DNA from: Plasticicumulans acidivorans
GTDB lineage: Bacteria; Pseudomonadota; Gammaproteobacteria; Competibacterales; Competibacteraceae
NCBI RefSeq assembly: GCF_003182095.1
Contig: NZ_QGTJ01000003.1
Location: 1 to 64,000 of the forward strand
Length of the DNA: 64,000 nucleotides
Direction of reading: 5' to 3'
Below, piece by piece: positions 1 to 9,191 of the stretch; within the stretch, counting starts at the first letter, position 1, and each line of letters begins with the position of its first letter. The position numbers and the translations under genes are program-made. The notes beneath the pieces are model-generated. The model searched no databases. It saw only the letters and a program-made list of their open reading frames with translations, and had not been told where the DNA came from.

Positions 1-374
<374 letters not shown>

Positions 375-407
375 TCAGTGGCGGTCATTAATTGCCAATT
401 ACAGTAA

Positions 408-423
408 AGCAACTCGTATGCCA
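408..423 (-). promoter_or_regulatory. Sigma54 (-24/-12) promoter of vnfH
   Basis: On the minus strand the sequence reads TGGCATACGAGTTGCT, a full match to the TGGC-N7-TTGCW sigma54 consensus. Transcription would start about 12 bp downstream, giving a leader of roughly 40 nt before the vnfH ATG at 353. Confidence 0.85.
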
Positions 424-586
424 CTTTTTAAAAACGACTTGGAGCGCCGCCGACATTCACCTGAAATACTCAAATTTCTGCGCAAAATCACTGAATCATG
501 CCGTGCCAGGCCATTAATCCGCCATTTCCAGACGACTCACGCCCTCATTTTCACGAAGCAGCGGCCAGAGCCGGTCGAGTGCGAAT

Positions 587-1078
587 TCAGGAGCTGTGAA
601 TTCGAGTACGCGGCGGTACGCAAAGCGCTGCCGGGCGTTCCTGCCGGTACGCCTTCACCGGCGTGGCGAGCAGCAGCTGTACGCTGCGCACGACGAAATA
701 CACCGGCGCGCCGAGGCACAGATCGAGGTGATGCAGCGCGGCAGCGGCGACCTGCGCATGCAGCGTCAGTCCGCTGCGGGTGCTCATCATCACCTCGACG
801 CAGGCCGGGTATTCGCTGATGGCCGCGATGCGGCCGCAGAAGACATTGCTGGCGCCGATCTGCACCGGCGTTCCTGTACCGACGAGTACATCGTTCGCCG
901 TGAACAGTACGTCGATGTCCGCGCCGGGGCGCAGTTCCAGCGCTTCGCTGGAGCGGCGCGAGACCGAGGCGATCAGCCGATCCTCGGCATTGAGGGCGAT
1001 CGCAACCTCGATGCGATCAAAGGCCGGCATCAAGGCTTCGATGCGGCCGCGAAACTGGTTGCAGGCACTGAACTTCAT
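587..1078 (-). CDS. Di-Mop (TOBE) molybdate-binding protein, ModG-like
   Basis: This 163-residue protein contains two tandem Mop/TOBE domains (about residues 1-68 and 72-138). Each has the SA(R/C)N...GxI opening and the ...LRPGADIDVLF/ LCLGAPVYFVV ending typical of the family. Such proteins bind molybdate or related oxyanions in the cytoplasm and buffer or store them. The gene is the last of vnfE-N-X-mop, 66 bp after vnfX, with GGAG nine bases before the ATG. In this operon it could serve molybdate or vanadate homeostasis for cofactor assembly; that is inference. The 25-residue C-terminal tail is low in domain character and its DNA carries the VnfA sites for vnfH, so the true function of this stretch may be regulatory. 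Confidence 0.8.
   Translation of the reverse strand: MKFSACNQFRGRIEALMPAFDRIEVAIALNAEDRLIASVSRRSSEALELRPGADIDVLFTANDVLVGTGTPVQIGASNVFCGRIAAISEYPACVEVMMSTRSGLTLHAQVAAAALHHLDLCLGAPVYFVVRSVQLLLATPVKAYRQERPAALCVPPRTRIHSS
606..650 (-). promoter_or_regulatory. Paired VnfA-type activator sites upstream of vnfH
   Basis: Two 14-bp dyads lie 31 bp apart centre to centre: GTACGCGGCGGTAC (606-619) and GTTCCTGCCGGTAC (637-650, reverse complement GTACCGGCAGGAAC). They resemble the Azotobacter vinelandii VnfA site, which I recall as GTACCATGCGGAAC. The nearer dyad is about 200 bp upstream of the vnfH -12 element. Both sites lie inside the last codons of the di-Mop gene. Confidence 0.7.
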
Positions 1079-1144
1079 CTACTGCTACTCCGCAGTCCTG
1101 GGGGGACGCCGCGCGGCCGGCGCGCGGCAGGGTCGATGCAGCGC

Positions 1145-1696
1145 TCAGTCGAGCTCGTCGATCGAAGTGATCAGGCGCAGGCCGGGCGCGGCGGCGCTCG
1201 TCGGTGCCGCGCTCTGCGCCGCCTGACGGCGCTCGGCCTGGCGCTTGGCCCGCTCGACCCAGCTCAGACCGCCGCAGTGCAGCGCCAGGCTGACCTCATT
1301 GAGCAGGTCTTCGATGGTCTGGCCGGTGCCGACGATGATCGGCTGGATGCCGGCGGCGATCAGGCGCTTGATCGATGAAGTGCCGATCGAAGCGGCGTAG
1401 ACCGCGGCGCAGTCCTGCAGGAAGTCGAGCTTGGCGATCACCTTGTCCTCAGGCGGCTTGGCAGCAAGGCGTTCGAGTTCCTCAGCGCCGAGTTCGAGCT
1501 CGACGACATTGCTCTCGGCGTCGGTCGACAGCGACTTGAAGCGGTTCTCGCCCTTCATCTCGACCTTGATGAACTCGCCGACGCCGAGCAGCTCGGCGTA
1601 GCCCGGCGAGACTTCGTAGATCACCAGCGTGTCGGCAGCACCGAAATGCAGGTTGACGTTGACCTGGTCATTGGAGGCAAAGGCCACTTTGATCAT
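1145..1696 (-). CDS. vnfX: Nitrogenase cofactor carrier VnfX/NifX
   Basis: VnfX binds the cofactor precursor during maturation of FeV-co and hands it between VnfEN and apo-dinitrogenase. The 183-residue product opens with MIKVAFASNDQVNVNLHFG, the NifX/NafY fold signature in which the histidine after N-x-N is characteristic. The dinitrogenase iron-molybdenum cofactor-binding domain covers about residues 5-125; the C-terminal 50 residues are Ala/Arg-rich. The ATG at 1696 was chosen over a longer frame because it overlaps the vnfN stop by four bases (ATGA), which indicates translational coupling, and because homology begins there. It is co-transcribed with vnfE and vnfN. Confidence 0.9.
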   Translation of the reverse strand: MIKVAFASNDQVNVNLHFGAADTLVIYEVSPGYAELLGVGEFIKVEMKGENRFKSLSTDAESNVVELELGAEELERLAAKPPEDKVIAKLDFLQDCAAVYAASIGTSSIKRLIAAGIQPIIVGTGQTIEDLLNEVSLALHCGGLSWVERAKRQAERRQAAQSAAPTSAAAPGLRLITSIDELD

Positions 1697-3084
1697 GACT
1701 GGATACTCCCGGCCGGCATACCGGCATGAGCCGCGCAGCAGGCGAAGCGCTGGCGCAGCGGCGACTGATAGGGTTCGATGCCGGCGCGGTGCGTCGACAG
1801 CAGGTTGGCGAGATCGAACAGCAGCTGGCGGGCACCGCGGTAGCCGACCCACTGCCGCGCCGCGGCGCCGTAGTGGTCGTACTGCGGGAAGCCCGCGCGC
1901 AGCAGCGGCACGCCGAGCCGCTCGGCGCTCTGCAGTGCGTGTGAATTGCCGATCAGCAGCTGCGCGCCGTGGGCGCGCGCGCGCTCTTCGAGATCCTCGA
2001 AGTCGCCAACCAGCACCTCCTCGGTATTGAGCGCTTCCAGCGCCGGCGTGCGGTACGGGCTGACCGCGGCGACCAGCTGGGCACCGACGTCGTCGAGCAG
2101 CTGACCGAGCGCGATCAGCTGATCGGCATCGGCGCCGATGGCGATGCGGGCGTCGCCGAACACCACGTAGGTGTCGACCATCGCATCGAGCAGCTGCTCG
2201 CGCTGGCGCACGATGCGCGCCGGCACCGGCCGCCCGGAGACATCGGCCAGCGCCTGCACGAAGGCATCACAGTCGGCCAGGCAGCTGAGGCCGGTGAAGC
2301 GCACGTCCGGCACGCCGGTGCGCGCACGCAGCAGATCGGCGGCGGCGCCGAGTGAGGCGCCGATCACCAGCGTCAGCACCGAGGCGCCCATCGAGGCGAT
2401 CTGCGCACGGCTGATGCCGCCGCTGCTCAGCGTGGTGTAGCCCTGCGCATCGAGGTGGCCGTCGAGGGCATCCCCCAGATCGGGCAGGAACAGCGCCTGC
2501 AGGCCGAAGCTCTCGATCCATTCGCGGATCGCCTCGATGTCGGCCGGCGTCAGCATCGGCGAGGCCAGCACGTTGACCTGACGTGCCCGCCGCGCCACCG
2601 GCACCGCCGACGGCGGCACCAGCGCATCGATGATCGCGCGCACCGCCAGCGCAAAGCCGCTCTCCAGGCCGCCGAGCGTGTCCGGCGTGTTGACGGCGAC
2701 CACGCTCGCCGCGTGCTCGCCGCCCTGGCGGAACGTGCGCAGCGCGCGGCCGATATCGACGCCCTGGGTCTCGGCGAGCCCGGTGGTGATCAGGCCGACG
2801 ACTTCCGGGTGATGGCCGCTGATCACCGTGGCCAGTGCCTCCTGGATGCGCTCGTCGGCGCCCATGACGGTGCTGACCATGTCCATCGCTGTGGTCTGCA
2901 GCGGGATCGGTTCGCGAAAGTGCCGGGTGAAGAACACTTTGCTGAACGCGGTGCAGCCCTGCGCGCCGTGCTCCAGCGGCACGCACTGGCGGATGCCGAG
3001 GAAGGCGAGCGCCGCCCCCATCGGCTGGCTGACGCGCAGCGGGTTGACGGTCAGCGGTTTGCCGGTCTGGACGATGCAGGCCAT
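1693..3084 (-). CDS. vnfN: Nitrogenase cofactor scaffold subunit VnfN/NifN
   Basis: This is the beta-like subunit of the EN scaffold on which the iron-only cofactor precursor is matured before insertion into dinitrogenase. The 463-residue length is normal for the family. Visible family features are the NPLRVSQPMGAALAFLGI opening, the HGAQGC cluster-ligand cysteine near residue 43, FFTRHFREPIPLQTTAM, and the GLSCLADCDAF segment in the middle. It starts one base after the vnfE stop and overlaps vnfX by four bases. VnfN and NifN cannot be separated safely by eye; the Vnf name follows from the operon's VnfA-type regulation. Confidence 0.9.
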   Translation of the reverse strand: MACIVQTGKPLTVNPLRVSQPMGAALAFLGIRQCVPLEHGAQGCTAFSKVFFTRHFREPIPLQTTAMDMVSTVMGADERIQEALATVISGHHPEVVGLITTGLAETQGVDIGRALRTFRQGGEHAASVVAVNTPDTLGGLESGFALAVRAIIDALVPPSAVPVARRARQVNVLASPMLTPADIEAIREWIESFGLQALFLPDLGDALDGHLDAQGYTTLSSGGISRAQIASMGASVLTLVIGASLGAAADLLRARTGVPDVRFTGLSCLADCDAFVQALADVSGRPVPARIVRQREQLLDAMVDTYVVFGDARIAIGADADQLIALGQLLDDVGAQLVAAVSPYRTPALEALNTEEVLVGDFEDLEERARAHGAQLLIGNSHALQSAERLGVPLLRAGFPQYDHYGAAARQWVGYRGARQLLFDLANLLSTHRAGIEPYQSPLRQRFACCAAHAGMPAGSIQS

Positions 3085-3085
3085 T

Positions 3086-4501
3086 TCACACCTCCTCCAG
3101 TGCCGGCGCTGTCGCCGTCACGCCGTTCAGCCAGCGCGGCTGCTGGCGTGCGCGCTGCCACACCGGACTGTCGATGGCCAGCGACAGCTGGCGCGCCAGT
3201 TCGATCAGGCCGTCGTAGCCGGCGTAGCCGAAGTCGCGTTCGTGATTGATGTCGAGGAAGGCCAGGCGCGCCTTCAGCGCCGCGTAGAGGTAGCGGCCGC
3301 CGGCGATGAGGATGTCGGCGCCGCTGTCGCGGCAGGTGGCGATCAGCGCCGACTGATCGTTGTCGTCGATCATGCGCGTGCGCTCGCCCATCAGCTCCTG
3401 GATGCGCGCACGGTCCTCGGCGGTGGACTTTTCAGTGCCGGTGGCAACCACCTCCATGCCCAGATCCTGCAGCGCCGACACCACCGACCAGCTCTTGACG
3501 CCGCCGGAGAAGATCAGCGCCCGCTTGCCGCTCAGGCGTTCGCGCCAGGGCTCCAGCGCGGCGCGTGCGCGCGCCGCCTCGCGCAGGATCAGCAGCTCGG
3601 TGCGCACACTGAGCGAGGTGTCGCCGAGCAGACTGGCGAAGTCGCGCAGCGCCTGCGAGGTGTCGTGAATGCCGTAGAAGCTGCCTTCGAAGTACGGCGC
3701 GCCGTAGTCCTGCTGCAGGCGGCGTGCGACGTTGAGCATCGCCTTCGAGCACACCACCATGTTGACCTCGGCGCGGTGCATGGTCTGCACCTCGCGAAAC
3801 CGCGCATCGCCCGACAGCGTGCAGAGAATGCGCAGGCCGAGCTCGTCGAACAGCGGCGCCACGCGCCAGAACTCGCCGGCGATGTTGTATTCACCGATCA
3901 GGTTGACGTCGTGCACCTGGATGCCGGGGGCGGCGAAGCCTGCCGGCAGCGGCGCCGGCTCGCGGGTACCGATGACATGGCGGTACAGCGTCTCGCCGGC
4001 GATGCGGTTGCCGAGGCTCTTGGTGCCGTAGAAACCGGCACCGTCGACCGGGATCACCGGCACCCCCCAGCGCTGGCTGGCATCGCGCGCCACCGCCTCG
4101 ATGTCATCGCCGTGCAGCGCCGGCACGCAGGTGGCGTAGACGAACACCGCCTGCGGCCGGTAGCGCTCGACGGCGCTGCGGATGGCGTGGAACAGCTTTT
4201 TCTCGCCGCGGCCCATGATCACGTCGACGTCGGACAGGTCGGTGGTCATGCCCAGCCGGTGCAGCTGCGGCCCGGAGGACACGCTGCCGCGTGCATCCCA
4301 CGAGCTGCCGGCGCAGCCGATCGGGCCGTGCACGATGTGCGCGGCGTCGGCGATCGGCAGCAGCGCGATCTGTGCGCCGTCGAAGGCGCAGCCGCCCTGC
4401 GTGGCACCGGGCTTGGGCCGGGCGCAACCGGTCTTGCGACCCGTGTCGTTGTGCGCGCAGGCCGGTTCGTCGAGCAGGTTCTGGATATCGTTCTGATTCA
4501 T
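3086..4501 (-). CDS. vnfE: Nitrogenase cofactor scaffold subunit VnfE/NifE
   Basis: VnfE is the alpha-like subunit of the EN cofactor-maturation scaffold. The 471-residue product carries the expected motifs in order: [33 protein letters not shown] (cluster ligand cysteine near residue 62), the [14 protein letters not shown] segment, [47 protein letters not shown] and [17 protein letters not shown]. The ATG at 4501 matches the start of the family; an in-frame extension to 4525 is unlikely. It is first in vnfE-N-X-mop and is preceded by a 398-bp intergenic region with a sigma54 promoter and two VnfA dyads. Confidence 0.92.
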   Translation of the reverse strand: MNQNDIQNLLDEPACAHNDTGRKTGCARPKPGATQGGCAFDGAQIALLPIADAAHIVHGPIGCAGSSWDARGSVSSGPQLHRLGMTTDLSDVDVIMGRGEKKLFHAIRSAVERYRPQAVFVYATCVPALHGDDIEAVARDASQRWGVPVIPVDGAGFYGTKSLGNRIAGETLYRHVIGTREPAPLPAGFAAPGIQVHDVNLIGEYNIAGEFWRVAPLFDELGLRILCTLSGDARFREVQTMHRAEVNMVVCSKAMLNVARRLQQDYGAPYFEGSFYGIHDTSQALRDFASLLGDTSLSVRTELLILREAARARAALEPWRERLSGKRALIFSGGVKSWSVVSALQDLGMEVVATGTEKSTAEDRARIQELMGERTRMIDDNDQSALIATCRDSGADILIAGGRYLYAALKARLAFLDINHERDFGYAGYDGLIELARQLSLAIDSPVWQRARQQPRWLNGVTATAPALEEV

Positions 4502-4746
4502 CGTGCCTCTCCGGACGGCCAGCACCGTCGCATGCGGTCAGGGTCAAAACACGGACCGGCGCGAAGCGCTGCACCCGAACGGGATCGCAGGCGGTATGCA
4601 GCGAGCCGAAGCTCACGGATGAGCGCATCACGCGGTAGGGCGATGGCATTCGGCACGCTAAAACATTTCGGCAACGCCATTTAAAAACGGCCGAATATTT
4701 CAGCAATGAAAATACTGCCGACGCTTTTCACCCCTGCTGCTGAATT

Positions 4747-4762
4747 AGCAATCAGTACGCCA
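4747..4762 (-). promoter_or_regulatory. Sigma54 promoter of the vnfE operon
   Basis: The minus strand reads TGGCGTACTGATTGCT, matching TGGC-N7-TTGCW exactly. The predicted start of transcription is near 4736, leaving a leader of about 235 nt before the vnfE ATG at 4501. The leader contains no ORF that I believe. Confidence 0.82.
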
Positions 4763-4817
4763 AGGTGCTTAATGGCGATTAATGCGTGATTTCGCACCCG
4801 GGCCGCGGTAATTCGCC

Positions 4818-4861
4818 GTACCGGGCGGAACGAATTACGCCAACGGAGTACCGCGACGAAC
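4818..4861 (-). promoter_or_regulatory. Paired VnfA-type activator sites upstream of vnfE
   Basis: GTACCGGGCGGAAC at 4818-4831 differs at two positions from the published A. vinelandii VnfA site as I recall it (GTACCATGCGGAAC). A second dyad, GTACCGCGACGAAC, lies at 4848-4861. Centre-to-centre spacing is 30 bp, about three helical turns. The nearer site is about 76 bp upstream of the -12 element, a normal distance for an enhancer-binding protein. Confidence 0.8.
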
Positions 4862-4899
4862 GCACGCATTGCACGTGATTCGTCGCGGCCTTTTTCATC

Positions 4900-6459
<1,560 letters not shown>

Positions 6460-6572
6460 CTGCTTTCGCCCCTCCTGGCTACGGCTCTCGGGACGACTGG
6501 AAAACTCGCGCTCGAACGGGCCCGTCCCCTTGGCCACGAGTTGCCGAGGCTGCAGTACTGGCAGCGCTGTCA

Positions 6573-6902
6573 TCAAAGCTCCGCAGCGGGCAGTACCCGC
6601 ACCGCCGGGTTGCCGAGCACACGTACCAGCTCGCGACGCACGCCGCCGAGCGTCTGTCCGGCCAGCGCGCAGGCCACGCAGGCGCCGCTCAGGCGCACGC
6701 GCACGATGTTGCCGCGCACGTCTACCAGCGCCATGTCACCGCCGTCGGCCTGCACCCGCGGACGCAGACGCTCGATCGTCTCCGCCACCAGTTCCAGGCA
6801 GGTTTCCGCAGCGGCGGCCTGTGGCAGCACGATCTCTTCCCCGATGGCCTCGGCGAGGTCCGGGGCCGCACCTGCGGCGGCATCCAATGCTCGATTGCTC
6901 AT
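6573..6902 (-). CDS. NifU-like C-terminal (Nfu) iron-sulfur scaffold protein
   Basis: This 109-residue protein matches the Nfu/NifU C-terminal domain, which assembles or carries Fe-S clusters for delivery to targets such as nitrogenase. Evidence is the IERLRPRVQADGGDMALVDV segment and the cluster-binding CxxC in SGACVACALAG near residue 75. The first 35 residues are Ala-rich and lack the domain. ATG at 6902 has GGGAG upstream. The next gene downstream on the same strand is vnfA, 113 bp away, so the two are probably co-transcribed. An Fe-S carrier next to an activator whose N-terminus probably binds an Fe-S cluster is suggestive, but direct partnership is inference. Confidence 0.85.
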   Translation of the reverse strand: MSNRALDAAAGAAPDLAEAIGEEIVLPQAAAAETCLELVAETIERLRPRVQADGGDMALVDVRGNIVRVRLSGACVACALAGQTLGGVRRELVRVLGNPAVRVLPAAEL

Positions 6903-6989
6903 GGCTGTCTTGCTCCCGCCGGCGAATCCGTTGCACCGCCCGCCGCAGCCGGCGCCCGCAGCGACGCGTATCTGTCACAACCGCGTTCA

Positions 6990-7005
6990 AGCAGGTCTCG
7001 GGCCA
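6990..7005 (-). promoter_or_regulatory. Possible sigma54 promoter upstream of nfu-vnfA
   Basis: The minus strand reads TGGCCCGAGACCTGCT, with correct GG-GC spacing but CTGC instead of TTGC. It lies 88 bp upstream of the nfu ATG. I see no VnfA dyad above it, so it may be fortuitous or served by another activator. Confidence 0.4.
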
Positions 7006-7147
7006 ACCGCAGTGTCTGGGTGAAAATCCATACGCAAAACGCGGAATGGTGCCGAATCGTGAACATTTTTGAACGGCTGGGACCGGATCGTGACGTCTGC
7101 GTACAACTGACCGCGTGTGTGCAATGCGCCAGGAAAAGCCTGCACTG

Positions 7148-7171
7148 CGTTATATCGGTGCAAATATAACG
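7148..7171. promoter_or_regulatory. ModE-type Mo-box upstream of nfu-vnfA
   Basis: CGTTATAT-N8-ATATAACG is a perfect 8+8 inverted repeat, 24 bp in all, matching the length and arms of the known ModE/MopAB operator (CGNTATATA-N6-TATATAACG). It is strongly AT-rich within GC-rich DNA. The site sits 246 bp upstream of nfu, in the gap after the TPR-like gene. The expected effect is that molybdate-bound ModE represses nfu-vnfA, restricting V-nitrogenase to Mo-poor conditions, as Mo-boxes do at alternative-nitrogenase regulators such as R. capsulatus anfA. Confidence 0.8.
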
Positions 7172-7264
7172 ATCGATCAAAAGACCTCGACGCGCGGCGC
7201 GGCCGCGCGCAGTGCAGGACTCAGCCGCTGGGAAATGCGCTGACGGCAGTGCCGCCGGACGCGC

Positions 7265-7876
7265 TCAGTCGACGGCTTCAGCCTGCGCGGCAGCGTCGTA
7301 GGGGAAGCGCCAGGTTTCGAAGGTCTTCGGGAACAGCATGCCGGCATCACCGCGATCGCCGGTGAACACCCGGCGCAGGCGCGGCGCGCCGAGCTTGCCG
7401 CTGGGATCGAGCTCTTCAAGCTTGTCGAGCGCGCTCAGCGCCTCCGCCTCGCGACCGAGACGCGCCATGTTGTAGGCGTAGGCGGTCAGCGACTGCAGCC
7501 ACAAGCGGGTGTAGGCGTGCCATTCCGCGAAATCGGCCATCTGCGGCGTGACCTCGCGCCAGTCGGCCGGCAGGCCGAGCCGCGCCGACAGCCAGTCGAT
7601 GCACGACAGCGCCCAGTGCGCGGCTTCCAGCGAGCGGCGGCGATAGAAGTAAAAGCGGTAGGCGACGATGCGGATGCCGAGCGTGTCCGGCGAGGCGTCG
7701 ATCAGCTCGCGCACCATCGCCTCGGTCTTTGCCGAATCCGCCCAGTTGGCGAAGATCTCGCGCAGCGTCTCACGGGTCTCCGGCGGTACGTTGTTGGCGA
7801 AGTGGTAACGCTCCAGGCTGTAGATGCGGGCGCTGCGGCGCGTGCTCGCCGCGCTGGGCTCGATGGTTTCAGACAC
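7265..7876 (-). CDS. TPR-like protein of unknown function in the vnf region
   Basis: I do not recognise a named family for this 203-residue protein. It looks all-helical, soluble and cytoplasmic, with tetratricopeptide-like spacing (SLEAAHWALSCIDWLSARLG; YNMARLGREAEALSALDKLEELDP). No signal peptide or membrane segment is visible. The start is a GTG at 7876 with GGAGAAG nine bases upstream. It lies between the receptor/binding-protein pair and nfu-vnfA on the same strand, 243 bp after the binding-protein gene, so it may be a late gene of that operon. A protein-interaction role in the vnf system is possible but unproved. Confidence 0.6.
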   Translation of the reverse strand: MSETIEPSAASTRRSARIYSLERYHFANNVPPETRETLREIFANWADSAKTEAMVRELIDASPDTLGIRIVAYRFYFYRRRSLEAAHWALSCIDWLSARLGLPADWREVTPQMADFAEWHAYTRLWLQSLTAYAYNMARLGREAEALSALDKLEELDPSGKLGAPRLRRVFTGDRGDAGMLFPKTFETWRFPYDAAAQAEAVD

Positions 7877-8119
7877 GTTCGACTTCTCCAGTCAGTCGGG
7901 CGGCGCGACGCGCCGCTCCCAGGCACGCGCGACCGGCATGTGCCAGTCGCATTCCCTCGGGCCGTGCAGGACGGCCCCTCCACGCCGCAGCAGCGGCGCA
8001 TGCACAGCAGACGAGCGGGGACGGATGCACACCGCGGCGGGCTGGCAGTGTCGTCATGCCGGCGGCCGCAAGCGGCCTCCCTCCCCTGCCGCCGGCGCCG
8101 CGGGCGGCTCGTTCGCGAT

Positions 8120-9187
8120 TCACGGCGGCCCGCTGTGCGCGGCGACGGCATCCGCCTCCGGCGGCGCCAGGCCGAGCAAGACATGGGCCAGCTCGGCATC
8201 ACTGAGCCGGTAGCCATAGAAGCGCTGGTAGAAGGCGCGTGCGGCGGCGCCGACGTCGACATCGGCCAGACGCTGCGGATGGAACAGCTGTGCTGCCCAC
8301 AGCACCTGCAGCACCGTCTCCGCGGCGCGCGTGCACCAGGCGTTGATACCGCGCGGATTGACCAGCACGCGGCCGGTGCGCACCGCGCTGACGCCCTGCC
8401 AGCGCGGGTCATCGAGGATCGCGCGGCGCTGCGCGGCATCAAGGGTGACGATGACCTGCGGGTCCCAGTCCAGTACATCTTCCAGATGCACGTGTACGTC
8501 ACCGTGCAAGCCGGCCCGGGCGACGACGTTGATGCCGCCGGCCGCGCCGATCCAGGCATCGACCATCGACTCCAGGCCCTCGCTGCGCAGCGGCGCCACC
8601 GAGGCGTAATACACACGCGGGCGCTGCGCCGGGTCGAGGTCCGCGAGCGCTGCGGCCACCCGCTGCAGATTGGCGGCATATTCGGTGAGCAAGGCGTCGG
8701 CCTGCACCGCGGCGGCCGGGCCGAGCGCGGTGGCGAGCAGCCGCACCGCCTGCACGAATTCCTCCGGTGTGCTGTAGCCCAGATACAGCACCGGCAGGCC
8801 GACGCGCTCCAGCCGCCGGCCGAGCGCGGTATTGCTGAGCCACAGCGTCACCAGATCCGGACGCCGCGCCAGCAGCGCCTCCAGATCGACGCCGGCCGGA
8901 CGGCTGAACGGCGTCGCCAGCGCCGCCGTGCCCGGCAGCACCCGGCGCAGCCAGGGATTGTCGCGCACCTCGGGGGTGACGCTGTCGAGCTGCGCCGCGC
9001 CGCCGAGGGCGACGATCAGCGAGGCCATCGAAATACCCGGCGTACCGACCCGCATCACCGGCCGCGACAGGCGCAGCATGTGACCGGCCTGGTCGACCAG
9101 TTCGACACCGCCACCCTGCACCGTCTGCGCGCCGAACAGCAGCACCAGCAGCCAGCCCCAGCGTCCACCAACGAGCGCCCGGCGCAT
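8120..9187 (-). CDS. Periplasmic metal-chelate binding protein (FecB/BtuF family)
   Basis: The 355-residue product is a helical-backbone periplasmic binding protein of ABC importers for siderophores, haem or cobalamin. A signal peptide covers about residues 1-25 (WLLVLLFGAQTVQGG). The mature part shows the family pattern: a first lobe with VDLEALLARRPDLVTLW, a long linking helix, and a second lobe with LDWDPQVIVTL and WQGVSAVRTGRVLVNP. It follows the TonB-receptor gene by four bases and is clearly co-transcribed with it. No permease or ATPase is adjacent, so it may share the FecCD transporter encoded at 15-17 kb. Given VnfA sites upstream, vanadium chelate is my favoured ligand, by inference. 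Confidence 0.82.
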   Translation of the reverse strand: MRRALVGGRWGWLLVLLFGAQTVQGGGVELVDQAGHMLRLSRPVMRVGTPGISMASLIVALGGAAQLDSVTPEVRDNPWLRRVLPGTAALATPFSRPAGVDLEALLARRPDLVTLWLSNTALGRRLERVGLPVLYLGYSTPEEFVQAVRLLATALGPAAAVQADALLTEYAANLQRVAAALADLDPAQRPRVYYASVAPLRSEGLESMVDAWIGAAGGINVVARAGLHGDVHVHLEDVLDWDPQVIVTLDAAQRRAILDDPRWQGVSAVRTGRVLVNPRGINAWCTRAAETVLQVLWAAQLFHPQRLADVDVGAAARAFYQRFYGYRLSDAELAHVLLGLAPPEADAVAAHSGPP

Positions 9188-9191
9188 GCGC

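Noticed and set aside
4681-4869. A 62-codon minus-strand ORF upstream of vnfE
   Set aside because: It overlaps the sigma54 promoter and the VnfA dyads and has no recognisable protein features.
6460-6573. A 38-residue N-terminal extension of VnfA from the ATG at 6573
   Set aside because: The extension has no family similarity, while the GTG at 6459 has a strong ribosome-binding site and restores the known cysteine numbering 8, 10 and 15.
6899-7180. A 93-codon minus-strand ORF across the Mo-box and nfu leader
   Set aside because: No ribosome-binding site, no domain, and it covers the regulatory elements.
7877-8119. A possible cobalamin riboswitch or other metal riboswitch between the binding protein and the TPR-like gene
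   Set aside because: The strand was checked for a B12-box-like element and none was found; only GC-rich hairpins are visible.
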